Source: Lentzea waywayandensis (GTDB taxonomy: Bacteria > Actinomycetota > Actinomycetes > Mycobacteriales > Pseudonocardiaceae). From it: a stretch of DNA of 64,000 nt. Location of the stretch: assembly GCF_900115955.1 (NCBI RefSeq), contig NZ_FOYL01000008.1, positions 62,001-126,000 on the forward strand, written 5' to 3'. The notes beneath the pieces were generated by a model. The model was given only the letters and a program-made list of their open reading frames with translations, ran no database searches and had not been told where the DNA came from. Below are positions 27,673 to 35,985 of the stretch, one piece after another; the stretch's first letter is position 1, and every line of letters starts with the position of its first letter. A program made the position numbers and the translations under genes.

Positions 27673-28334
27673 TCTCTGTGCTCGTGGTGGACGCCCAGCC
27701 GCTGCAGCGCTTCGGGTTTCGCATGCTGCTGGAGAGCACCCCCGACACCAAGATCGTCGGCGAGGCCGAGAGCGGCGCCGAGGCCGTTCGGCGGACCACC
27801 GAGCTGCAACCCGACGTGGTGCTGATGGACATCCGCATGCCGGGCGTCGACGGGATCGAGGCCACCCGGCGCATCGTCGCCGCAGGTGGGCGTTCGCGAA
27901 TCCTTGTGCTGACGACGTTCGACGTGGACCGGTACGCGTTCGCCGTGCTGCGAGCCGGGGCGAGCGGTTTCCTGCTCAAGGACACCCGCCCGGAGGAACT
28001 GCTCGCCGGCATCCGGGCCGTCGCCGCCGGGGACGCGGTGATCGCGCCGGTGCTGACTCGGCGGCTGCTCGACACGTTCGCCGACCAACTCGACGATGAC
28101 CTCTGCGAGACCGTGCGGAAGGATGCCCGGCTGGACTCCCTGACCGGCCGCGAGCGCGAGATCCTCGTCGCCATCGGCCACGGCCTCACCAACGGCGAGA
28201 TCGCGCACCGGTTCACGCTGTCGGAGTCGACGGTGAAGACCCACGTCGGGCGGGTTCTCGCCAAGATCGGCGCGCGGGACCGGATCCAGGCCGTCATCCT
28301 CGCCTACGACCTGAGACTCACCCGGCCGATTTAG
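27669..28334 (+). CDS. NarL/LuxR-family response regulator, now orphan
   Basis: The protein has 221 aa. The receiver domain (about 1-120) carries the acidic pocket, phosphoacceptor Asp in VVLMDIRMPGVDG, Thr in VLTTF and Lys in LLKDTRPEELL. The C-terminal LuxR helix-turn-helix (LTGREREILVAIGHGLTNGEIA) follows. The ATG overlaps the stop of the degraded kinase. Without that kinase it may be controlled by another sensor or by acetyl phosphate. Confidence 0.93.
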   Translation: MISVLVVDAQPLQRFGFRMLLESTPDTKIVGEAESGAEAVRRTTELQPDVVLMDIRMPGVDGIEATRRIVAAGGRSRILVLTTFDVDRYAFAVLRAGASGFLLKDTRPEELLAGIRAVAAGDAVIAPVLTRRLLDTFADQLDDDLCETVRKDARLDSLTGREREILVAIGHGLTNGEIAHRFTLSESTVKTHVGRVLAKIGARDRIQAVILAYDLRLTRPI

Positions 28335-28496
28335 CGCTTCGTCAGGAATTGAAGACGACATCATCGTTGCCGGTCATCGCCTACCGAACAGGACTGGTCA
28401 GCCCAACCACGTGGCCTCGATCTCGTTCGCGGCATCGGAGCACCGCTCACGCACACCCGGCCACGGTGTCTGACTGATCCGCCGGAGCTCCGAAGA

Positions 28497-29450
28497 TCAG
28501 GCGAGCACGACCTGGCCCTCAACGACCTTGATCGGGATTTTGATCAGCGGTGCGGGTGCCGGCCCTCCGGTCACCTGTCCGTTCTCGTCGTAGGTGGCGC
28601 CGTGGCATGGGCACCGGAATCCAGGGCCGACGTAGGAGACCGGGCAGCCCTGATGACTGCAGGTGGCGTTGAACGCCAGGAAGGTGTCCGGCGCCGGGCG
28701 CAGGAGATGGGCGGGCGTCCCGTTCGGCATCGTGAAGCTCTTCGACGAGCCGACGACGATGTCGTCGACCGCAGCGATCACCGCGCCGTGGGTCACCGAG
28801 TCCGCAGGCGGGCCGGCAGGGCGCCGGGCGAGCGCCAGCACGCTGCCCGCGGTGACTCCGGCAGCGGTCGCCGCCCCCGCGATCAGACCGCTCCGCAGCA
28901 CGGTGCGCCGCTCGACGTCGTCCTGCACTGTCCCGTCTTCGCCCGGCGTGGGGTGCACTGGCAGGCCGAGCCCGTGCCGCACTTTCGCACGCAGCCGGGC
29001 ACTCAGTGACAACACCCCGGCGTCGCCCACGATCAGCAACGGGGTCCAGGCGAAGGCGAACACGATGTCGGCCCCGACGTAGTACGGCCGAGTCGTCCAG
29101 CTCACCGTCAGGAAGAAGCCGAGCGAGAGGAGGACACCGCCGAGTGCGGCGAGCCGGGTGAACAGCCCGAGCAGGGTGGCGAGCCCGACCGCGATCTCCC
29201 CGAAAGCGATCGCCAGCCCGGCGACGGTCGCGTGGTCGGCGGCCAGCGAGACCAGCGGGCCGATCGGGGAGGTCGCGGCGGCGTTCACCATCTGCGCGTG
29301 GACACCGAGTGGCGAGGTGCCATCCAAGTAGTGCGTGTCGAGGAGCTTGGAGAGACCGGCGTAGGAGAAGGTGCCACCGAGAAAAGCACGCAGCGGCAGC
29401 AGTACCCAGACCGGCGACCGCCTCGGGGAATCCAAACGCAACCGGGTCAT
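28497..29450 (-). CDS. DoxX/DoxD-like membrane protein fused to a Rieske [2Fe-2S] domain
   Basis: The protein has 317 aa. The N-terminal ~160 residues hold about four membrane helices of the DoxX/DoxD type (thiosulfate:quinone oxidoreductase small subunit or related). A Tat-like RR segment and another helix follow, then a C-terminal Rieske domain with CSHQGC and CPCHG ligand motifs. It is probably an electron-transfer component of the membrane. The ATG at 29450 overlaps the stop of a decayed monooxygenase copy, so it was once coupled to that gene. Confidence 0.85.
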   Translation of the reverse strand: MTRLRLDSPRRSPVWVLLPLRAFLGGTFSYAGLSKLLDTHYLDGTSPLGVHAQMVNAAATSPIGPLVSLAADHATVAGLAIAFGEIAVGLATLLGLFTRLAALGGVLLSLGFFLTVSWTTRPYYVGADIVFAFAWTPLLIVGDAGVLSLSARLRAKVRHGLGLPVHPTPGEDGTVQDDVERRTVLRSGLIAGAATAAGVTAGSVLALARRPAGPPADSVTHGAVIAAVDDIVVGSSKSFTMPNGTPAHLLRPAPDTFLAFNATCSHQGCPVSYVGPGFRCPCHGATYDENGQVTGGPAPAPLIKIPIKVVEGQVVLA

Positions 29451-29611
29451 GTCGTGGCCGAGGACATCATCTGGCTCGCACACATCTCGTCGTCGGAGCC
29501 GTCGCCCCAGACCACATGGCGCGGCGGGAGCTTGCTCAACTGGAGCATGTGCATGTGTCCCAACGCCGAGTGCACCGTCGTGGGATGCGATACCTCAATG
29601 AGTTCACGCAC
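29447..29611 (-). pseudogene. C-terminal remnant of a duplicated copper monooxygenase gene
   Basis: A 54-codon frame from GTG 29611 ends at 29447 and contains GHMHM followed directly by LQLSKLPPRHVVWGDGSDDE. This matches the C-terminus of the intact neighbour (LPQLSKLPPRYVVWGDGTSDE) with an internal deletion. Its stop overlaps the DoxX-Rieske start (ATGA). It records a tandem duplication of the monooxygenase gene, one copy of which was lost. Confidence 0.75.
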
Positions 29612-29625
29612 GTTCGACCCTTACG

Positions 29626-30822
29626 TCAGGACTTGCGGGGGGAGACCGTCATGATGCCCGTGCACATCTCGTCGCTGGTGCCGTCGCCCCACACCACGTA
29701 GCGAGGCGGCAGCTTGCTCAGCTGCGGCAACCGTTTGCGCAACCCCGCGTCGTGCGTGCACGTCACCCGCAGCGTGTCCTCCGGGCCGATCTCCACCGGT
29801 GACGGCATCTTCAGCAGCCGTTGGTTGTCGAAGTCGAACTGCGGCACGTCCAGCACGACCTTGGCGTTCGGCGTACCTGGGTTGAGTTCGACCTTGATGG
29901 CCCGCCCGAGCAGGTGCATGTGGCCGAAGCCGGCGAACAGCGTCATCGGCTCCGGCACCTTGTGGTCGCAGGTCTGGGTGTTGCCTGGCTTCGGCGCGCT
30001 CTGGCCGCACTCCTCCAGCTGCTCGTCCGCGGTGCCGCCGACCTCCGGCCCGAACCGCTTCGTCACGTCCGCGATCGAGGCTGCCCGGTCACAGAGCGGA
30101 CCCGACTCGTCGGGGGCGCAGGGCAGATCGGTCGGCGCGTCGAGCGGCCATGTCACGAATTCCCGGGTCTGTGGCGTGCCGTCCGTCAGCCGCAGCCGCA
30201 CCGCCGAGCGGTCGGACCCGGCCGGTTTGCCGTCGGTCGCGAGCAGGTTGTAGTGGAGCTGGAGGACGATCAGGCTGCCCGGCTCCAGCTTGAAGCCGGC
30301 GTCCTCGGTGAACAGCGTCTCCGCGGCGCCCGGTGCCCAGGTGTCCACCCACGCCGCTTCCCCCTCTTCCACTTCGGCGCCGGCCACACCGGTCCCGCCG
30401 AAACACTGCCAGCCGAGGCCGGGGGTCTTCGCGTCCTGCTCGTGCACGGCGGCGGCGCCACCTGGCGGCACCGCGTACACGATGGCGTGGTGCGCGATGG
30501 CGACGTTCTCAGGCGTGACCTGGGTCCCGGTCAGGAACGCCGCCTTGGTCAGGCCCGGATCGATCACCTGGCACCGGTACTCGTCCGTGCCGCCGCCCTC
30601 CGGCGGCGCGGGCGTGTAGGCCTCGGCCATCTTCAGGTCGACGAACCGCTCGCCGGCGCGCAACGGCTGCGTTGGAGCCGGCGGTTGACCCGCGTGCGCG
30701 TTGTGCGGAACGGGCGCCGCGCCGCCGCCGGCGTTCGACCCGCAGGCGACGACAGCGAACGCCGTTGCCAGCGCCACGGTGGTCGCCCCGAACCTCCACA
30801 GTGGACTTTCAGTTCTCGTCAT
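29626..30822 (-). CDS. Lipoprotein, type II copper ascorbate-dependent monooxygenase-like
   Basis: The protein has 398 aa with a lipobox (VVAC at about residues 23-26), so it is exported and membrane-bound. It retains the copper-ligand pattern of the PHM/DBM family: IAHHAIVY (CuA His pair), QLHYN (third CuA His), GHMHLLG (CuB HxH) and DEMC (CuB Met). Such enzymes hydroxylate C-H bonds using ascorbate or another reductant. The DoxX-Rieske protein downstream could supply electrons. It is divergent from the MMPL transporter. Substrate is unknown. Confidence 0.8.
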   Translation of the reverse strand: MTRTESPLWRFGATTVALATAFAVVACGSNAGGGAAPVPHNAHAGQPPAPTQPLRAGERFVDLKMAEAYTPAPPEGGGTDEYRCQVIDPGLTKAAFLTGTQVTPENVAIAHHAIVYAVPPGGAAAVHEQDAKTPGLGWQCFGGTGVAGAEVEEGEAAWVDTWAPGAAETLFTEDAGFKLEPGSLIVLQLHYNLLATDGKPAGSDRSAVRLRLTDGTPQTREFVTWPLDAPTDLPCAPDESGPLCDRAASIADVTKRFGPEVGGTADEQLEECGQSAPKPGNTQTCDHKVPEPMTLFAGFGHMHLLGRAIKVELNPGTPNAKVVLDVPQFDFDNQRLLKMPSPVEIGPEDTLRVTCTHDAGLRKRLPQLSKLPPRYVVWGDGTSDEMCTGIMTVSPRKS

Positions 30823-30934
30823 GGTCTCAACGCTAGGACGAAATCCGTCCCGTTTCGTCGTACCTCGGTCGTCACTTCGGGAGGGAGGCGGTACGACGGT
30901 ACTACTCCGTTGGGTCCTCTTAGGACTGCCGACG

Positions 30935-30981
30935 GGCCTGAGCACCGCGTTAACGGTCCTCTCAGATTCGCTCGGTAGGAA
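30935..30981 (+). repeat. Copy 2 of the ~47-bp regulatory repeat (MMPL promoter region)
   Basis: This copy holds GCCTGAGCACCG, TTAACGGTC, TCTCAG and GCTCGGTA, about 87% identical to 27485-27532. It lies 46 bp before the MMPL ATG, between divergent genes, and is well placed to be an operator or promoter. The likely regulator is the MprA-like or the NarL-like protein of this region. Confidence 0.65.
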
Positions 30982-31026
30982 GTCGGCGCCAGACAGGCGA
31001 AGCAACACGTATGGAGGAGGCTGGTA

Positions 31027-33174
31027 ATGGCAGTCAACGCAGCGCCGTCCGGGAGAACACCGGCCGGTCGGTTGGCAGGCCGGTGGGTGCCGTGGTTGGT
31101 GATCGGCTTGTGGTTGGTGCTGACGGTGGTCATGGGGCCGTTGAGCGGAAAGCTGAGTTCGGTCACCACCGACAGCGCCGCGGACACCCTGCCGGCCAGT
31201 GCCGAGTCCACCAAGGTCGCGGTGCTGGAGGACAGTCTCCCTGGCGGGGACGACAACACGTTCGTCTTCGTGTACCACCGCGCCAGCGGCATCACCGACG
31301 CCGACCGCGCGATGGTCGAGCGCCACTACAACACCCTTGCCACGCGGTACCCGCCGAAGGTGGTGGCCCCGACCGGTGAGGACGACGAGGGCCCGCAGAC
31401 AAGCCCCTCCAGCGACGGCAAGGCGATGATGTTCACCCTCGACGTGAGCACGACCTACGGCGCACCGGAGGCCATCGTCGGCCCGTTGCGCGACGCCGCG
31501 AAGGACCGCCCCGCCGGCCTGGAACTCGACGTCACCGGCCCGGCCGCGGTCGACGGCGACATGGACGCCGTCTTCGACGGCATCGACCTGCAGGTCCTCC
31601 TCACCACCATCGTCGTCGTCACGCTCCTGCTCATCATCACCTACCGCAGCCCGGTGTTGTGGCTCATCCCGCTGGTGGCCGTGGGCGCGGCCGCCTTGAC
31701 CTCGATGGCGACCGTTTACTTGCTCGTCAAGGGCTTCGGCATCGTGGTCAACGACCAGAACTCGGCGCTGCTGACGATCCTGGTGTTCGGTGTCGGCACG
31801 GACTACGCGCTGTTGCTCATCGCCCGATACCGGGAAGCGTTGCACCACCACGAGAACGTCCGGGTCGCGATGATCCACGCGCTGCGCGGTGCGGCGCCGG
31901 CCATCATCGCGTCCGCGGCCACCGTGATCGCCGGCCTGCTCTGCCTGCTCGTCGCGGACCTCAACAGCACCAGCGGGTTGGGCCCGATCGGCGCGGCCGG
32001 CATCCTGTGCGCGCTGGTGGCCATGCTGACGCTGTTCCCGGCGCTGCTGGTGGTCCTCGGCAGGCGGATCTTCTGGCCGGCCATCCCGCGGTTCAGCACG
32101 GCCGTGGTGGAGAAGCCGGGGCTGTGGGTCCGGCTCGGCGCCGCCATCAACCGCCGCCGGTGGGTGGCGACGCTCGGCTCGCTCGGCGTCCTGGGCGTGC
32201 TCGCCCTCGGGCTGACCGGCAACACCGGTGCCCTGCGGGAGCAGGACCAGTTCGTGTCCGCGCCGGAGTCGGTCACCGGCTTCACCGTTCTCCGCCAGCA
32301 CTTCCCGGAGCTCGGCGGCCAGCCGATGACGATCTTCACGCGGCCTGCGCACCAGGAGCGGGTGCTCGACGTCGTCAAGGGCACTCCCGGCGTGGCAGTG
32401 GCCATCCCGGGTCAGACCAGCGGTGGCTGGGCCGACATCTCCGTGTTCCCGACGGACGCGCCGGACACCGCCGCGGAGTACGACACGATCAAGCGGGTGC
32501 GCACCGCCGTGCACGCGGTGAGCGGGGCCGAGGCGATGGTCGGTGGGCCGAGCGCGGAGAACCTCGACACCGAGGTGACCGCCAGCCAGGACGAGAAGCT
32601 GGTGATCCCGTTGGTGCTCGCCGTCGTCCTGATCGTCCTCGCGCTGCTGCTCCGGGCGATCGTGGCGCCGCTGATCCTGATGGCCACCGTGGTCGTCTCG
32701 TTCGCGGCGGCCTTCGGCGGCAGCGTGTTCGTCTTCGACACGATCCTCGGGTTCAAGGGCATCGACTACTCGGTGCCGCTGCTGGCGTTCCTGTTCCTGG
32801 TGGCGCTCGGCGTCGACTACAACATCTTCCTGGCCAGCCGGGCGCGGGAGGAGACCGCGCGTCTGGGCACCAGAGAGGGCATGCTCAAAGCCCTCTCCGC
32901 CACCGGTGGCGTCATCACCTCGGCAGGCCTGGTCCTGGCGGCCACGTTCGCGGTCCTCACCACGCTTCCGCTGGTGATGCTGATCGAGGTCGGGTTCCTG
33001 GTCGCCTTCGGCGTGCTGCTCGACGCCCTGCTGGTGCGGTCGGTCCTGGTGCCCGCCCTCACCCTGCTGATCGGCCGGCGGATGTGGTGGCCGAGCCGGC
33101 TGTCCCGGCCGGTGGAGCCGCCGGACGGTCAACGGCCGCGCGCCGACGACGAGGAGCCCGCGCTGCAACGGTGA
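31027..33174 (+). CDS. MMPL/RND-superfamily transporter
   Basis: The protein has 715 aa with the MMPL layout: one N-terminal helix, a ~150-residue extracytoplasmic loop, five to six helices including the DYALLLIARYRE motif, then the repeat with a second loop and the DYNIFLASRAREE motif. Such proteins move lipids or drugs by proton flux. The gene has a strong GGAGGAGG ribosome site. It converges on the MprAB-like operon, whose homologues control mmpL genes in mycobacteria, and both end at a shared terminator. Confidence 0.92.
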   Translation: MAVNAAPSGRTPAGRLAGRWVPWLVIGLWLVLTVVMGPLSGKLSSVTTDSAADTLPASAESTKVAVLEDSLPGGDDNTFVFVYHRASGITDADRAMVERHYNTLATRYPPKVVAPTGEDDEGPQTSPSSDGKAMMFTLDVSTTYGAPEAIVGPLRDAAKDRPAGLELDVTGPAAVDGDMDAVFDGIDLQVLLTTIVVVTLLLIITYRSPVLWLIPLVAVGAAALTSMATVYLLVKGFGIVVNDQNSALLTILVFGVGTDYALLLIARYREALHHHENVRVAMIHALRGAAPAIIASAATVIAGLLCLLVADLNSTSGLGPIGAAGILCALVAMLTLFPALLVVLGRRIFWPAIPRFSTAVVEKPGLWVRLGAAINRRRWVATLGSLGVLGVLALGLTGNTGALREQDQFVSAPESVTGFTVLRQHFPELGGQPMTIFTRPAHQERVLDVVKGTPGVAVAIPGQTSGGWADISVFPTDAPDTAAEYDTIKRVRTAVHAVSGAEAMVGGPSAENLDTEVTASQDEKLVIPLVLAVVLIVLALLLRAIVAPLILMATVVVSFAAAFGGSVFVFDTILGFKGIDYSVPLLAFLFLVALGVDYNIFLASRAREETARLGTREGMLKALSATGGVITSAGLVLAATFAVLTTLPLVMLIEVGFLVAFGVLLDALLVRSVLVPALTLLIGRRMWWPSRLSRPVEPPDGQRPRADDEEPALQR

Positions 33175-33184
33175 GCACGGACGA

Positions 33185-33217
33185 GATCCGGGACGGGCCC
33201 CGTGCCCGTCCCGGATC
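33185..33217. terminator. Bidirectional terminator hairpin
   Basis: A 13-bp perfect stem (GATCCGGGACGGG, 7-nt loop, CCCGTCCCGGATC) lies between the convergent MMPL and histidine-kinase genes and just touches the kinase stop codon. Confidence 0.8.
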
Positions 33218-34655
33218 AGCGCACCGCGGTGTCCTCCCCGGCGGTGAGCCGCGCGATCGGGACGGCCGGAAGGTCGACCCGAAGCAACGCGCCACCGCGT
33301 GCGGAGCGGCCCACGGTGGCCCGGCCGCCGTGGGCGTCGACGACCCGCTGCACGATCGACAGCCCCAGACCGGATCCCGGCAACGCCCTGGCGCTGTCGG
33401 CACGGTAGAACCGGTCGAACACCCGCGGTACGTCGGCGGCGTCGATGCCCGGCCCGGCGTCGTCGACCTCGAGCACCGCCGACGCGTCCTGGGCACGGAG
33501 CCGGACCTGGACCGGCTGGTCCGCGGGGGACCACTTACCGGCGTTGTCGATGAGGTTGAGCACCGCCCGTTGGAGCGCAGCGGGACGCCCGCTCACCCAC
33601 ACGGAGGTCACGTCGAGCGCGACCTCGATGTCGGGCACGCGGGAACACGCCTGGGTCGCGGCGGCCACCACCACGTCGGCGAGGTCGAGCAGTTCGGTGC
33701 TCTCGTCGCTGACGTCACCGCGCGCCAGGTCGGTCAGCTCGGCGGCAAGGGTGCTCAACTCGACCACCTGGGCGCCGAGATCGTTGAGCAGCCGGGTCCG
33801 GCTCTCCGAGGGCAGTGCGCTGTCCAGGATGCCGCGCCGATCGAGCCGGATCAGCAGTTCGATGTTGAGGCGCAGGCTGGTGAGCGGGGTCTTGAGCTCG
33901 TGGGCGGCGTCCTCGGCGAGCAGCCGCTGGGCCTGCCGGGAGTCCCGGAGCGCGGCGAGCATGTCGTTGATCGACTGGATCAGCTGCCGGATCTCCCCAC
34001 CGCCCTCATCCGGGATGTCGGCGTCGAGATCCCGGGTGTGCGCGACACGTACCGCGGCGGCGGTCAGCCGGTCGATCGGTGCCAGCCCGGTCCGCGCCAC
34101 GGCCCGCCCGACGAGGGCGCCGCAGACCACGCAGAACAGCCCGATCAGCAGCATACCCAACCCGAACCGGTTGATCGGGGTGTCGTCGGCGGCGCGGGCG
34201 ACCTGGACCGCGCCGCCGCCTGCCCGCAGCGTGTAGATGAGGTAGCCGTCGTCGTCGCTGTCGCCCGACTCCATCAGGTCGGCCGACGCGCCCTGCGCCA
34301 CGCGCCCGGCGTGCTCGCTGACCGGGGGCAGCGCGGGTTGACCGACCGGCGTCCGGATCGAGCCGTCGGGCAGGATGACCCGCACCAGCCGACCGGCTCC
34401 GGGATACGGCGGTAGCTGGACCTGCGCCAGACCGGCGCGCTCCGCGTTCGCCGCCAGGGCGCGGGAGTCGGCGCGCAGCTGGTCCTCCGCGGTAGCTCGC
34501 AGCTCCCAGTCCAGCAGCTCGCTGGCCACCTGGAACGCCATGAACACGCTGGCCGCGATGGCCGTCGCCGCGATCACCGTCAGCCTGGTCCGCAGGGACC
34601 GCCGACGCCACCAGCGGGTCAGCCGCCGCGAGCCCCGGCCCGCGGGCCTGTTCAC
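33216..34655 (-). CDS. MprB/BaeS-like sensor histidine kinase
   Basis: The protein has 479 aa. Two membrane helices (about 24-45 and 165-187) flank a ~120-residue extracytoplasmic sensor. HAMP, then a HisKA box ([19 protein letters not shown]) and HATPase N box ([11 protein letters not shown]) with DAGPGID and GSGLGLSIV follow. All catalytic motifs are intact. Its GTG overlaps the stop of the response regulator (GTGA). It probably senses envelope stress, as MprB does. Confidence 0.94.
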   Translation of the reverse strand: MNRPAGRGSRRLTRWWRRRSLRTRLTVIAATAIAASVFMAFQVASELLDWELRATAEDQLRADSRALAANAERAGLAQVQLPPYPGAGRLVRVILPDGSIRTPVGQPALPPVSEHAGRVAQGASADLMESGDSDDDGYLIYTLRAGGGAVQVARAADDTPINRFGLGMLLIGLFCVVCGALVGRAVARTGLAPIDRLTAAAVRVAHTRDLDADIPDEGGGEIRQLIQSINDMLAALRDSRQAQRLLAEDAAHELKTPLTSLRLNIELLIRLDRRGILDSALPSESRTRLLNDLGAQVVELSTLAAELTDLARGDVSDESTELLDLADVVVAAATQACSRVPDIEVALDVTSVWVSGRPAALQRAVLNLIDNAGKWSPADQPVQVRLRAQDASAVLEVDDAGPGIDAADVPRVFDRFYRADSARALPGSGLGLSIVQRVVDAHGGRATVGRSARGGALLRVDLPAVPIARLTAGEDTAVR

Positions 34656-35374
34656 GGAGGAGTCTCCCGCAACGTGTACCCCAAGCCGCGCCGCGTGTAG
34701 ATCAATCGCGGCTCACCCTCGGCCTCCATCTTGCGGCGCAGGTAGCTCACGTACACCTGGAGGTTGTTGGAGGTGACGCTCATGTCGAAGCCCCAGATCG
34801 CCCCGAACAGCTCGCCTCGGGTCAACACGCGGGTCGCGTTGCGCACGAGGACCTCCAGCAGGAAGAACTCGGTCCGCGTCAGGCGGAGCGGCCGCCCGCC
34901 CCGCCACGCCTCGAACCTGTCGGGATCGACCCGGACGTCGGCGAACGTCAGGATCTGCGACTCGTCGTCGCCCGGCGCGCGACGGCGCAGCAGCGCCCGG
35001 ACCCTGGCCAGCAACTCCTCGGTGGCGAACGGCTTGGGCAGGTAGTCGTCGGCGCCCGCGTCCAGCCCCGCGACCCGGTCGGAGACCTGATCCCGGGCGG
35101 TCAGCATCAGCACCGGCAGATCCCGACCCGCTGCCCGCAACCGCCGGCAGGTCTCCACCCCACCGAGGCGGGGCATCATCACGTCGAGGATCAGCAGATC
35201 CGGCTCTTCGCCGTCGACCCCGTCGAGCACGGCGAGACCGTTGGCGACGGTGCTGGTGTCGTAACCCTCGACCTGGAGCACCCGCTCCAGCGACTCGCGG
35301 ATGGCCGCCTCGTCATCCGCGATCATGATCCGCACGCCGGCCCGCCCCTTCCAGTCGATGCTTTTGCCGCTCAT
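34652..35374 (-). CDS. OmpR-family (MprA-like) response regulator
   Basis: The protein has 240 aa. The receiver domain carries DDE near the N-terminus, the phosphoacceptor in [13 protein letters not shown], Thr in LMLTARD and Lys in [13 protein letters not shown]. The winged-helix C-terminus ([20 protein letters not shown]) is OmpR-type. It is the first gene of a two-gene operon with the kinase. It probably regulates the convergent MMPL gene. Confidence 0.94.
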   Translation of the reverse strand: MSGKSIDWKGRAGVRIMIADDEAAIRESLERVLQVEGYDTSTVANGLAVLDGVDGEEPDLLILDVMMPRLGGVETCRRLRAAGRDLPVLMLTARDQVSDRVAGLDAGADDYLPKPFATEELLARVRALLRRRAPGDDESQILTFADVRVDPDRFEAWRGGRPLRLTRTEFFLLEVLVRNATRVLTRGELFGAIWGFDMSVTSNNLQVYVSYLRRKMEAEGEPRLIYTRRGLGYTLRETPP

Positions 35375-35985
35375 GGTCCCCGATCAACCTGAGGCCAGGG
35401 TTAGAGCGTCACCGCTGTGGCCACGGCTGTAGTGGGCTGGACCAGCCACGCTTGCCGCAGCTGTCGATCTTGGCGGATGACACCGCAGTAGGCGACGCAG
35501 CGGCCGCAGGTCGACATGCCGGAAGAGGTCCGCGGTGGGAGCTCGAGTACCGGCTCGCCCAGACCCGTGCACGGGTCGCGGCAGGGTCGAGGCATGGGGC
35601 CGGACTGGTACTGCGACGAGGTAATCCCAGGCAAGTGAAGATCGAGGTACTCGCACAGACCGAGAACACGCTCGCGTTCCGCCCACCTCTGCCCAGCTTC
35701 GATCGAGGATCACCCCGGCCACGTGCGGCGGGTTCGGCCACGCGGTGAACGGGCTGCCCGCGACCGTCGCCTGGCCGTGGTCCGGCCGGGTCAGCCCGGT
35801 GATCATGCGCAATGTCGACGACCCTGCGTCCCTCGTGCGCCTTGGTCAGCCCCACGCTGTCAGCACGCACTCACCGTAGCGGTAGTCACTGTCCGTCGTA
35901 GGCTGAATCGTCGTGTCGCGCCCCTGCTCGAAACCTTCGGGCGAATGGTCTTGCGCGGTGAAGGCCGGGTGGCGAGGCCGAGGCG
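35375..35985. other. Intergenic stretch with an ABC ATPase remnant
   Basis: Besides the ABC ATPase fragment at 35690-35876 I see a Cys-containing frame at 35401-35634 with no recognised family, and nothing else of note. Confidence 0.4.
35690..35876 (-). pseudogene. Remnant of an ABC transporter ATPase, Walker A deleted
   Basis: One frame reads SVGLTKAHEGRRVVDI, the start of an ABC ATPase. After a deletion and frame change the next part reads LRMITGLTRPDHGQATVAG, the sequence normally just after the Walker A loop, followed by PPHVAGVILD. The P-loop and everything after the first ~100 residues are gone. This is a decayed antibiotic- or lipid-exporter gene. Confidence 0.65.

Noticed and set aside
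30823-33534. Minus-strand extension of the monooxygenase frame opposite the MMPL gene
   Set aside because: Composition is His/Arg/Gln/Asp-rich without domains, while the plus strand holds the MMPL transporter; the lipoprotein start at 30822 is decisive.
35401-35634. 77-aa minus-strand frame with CGRCVAYC
   Set aside because: Could be a small zinc protein but lies in a decayed ABC gene patch and lacks supporting context.
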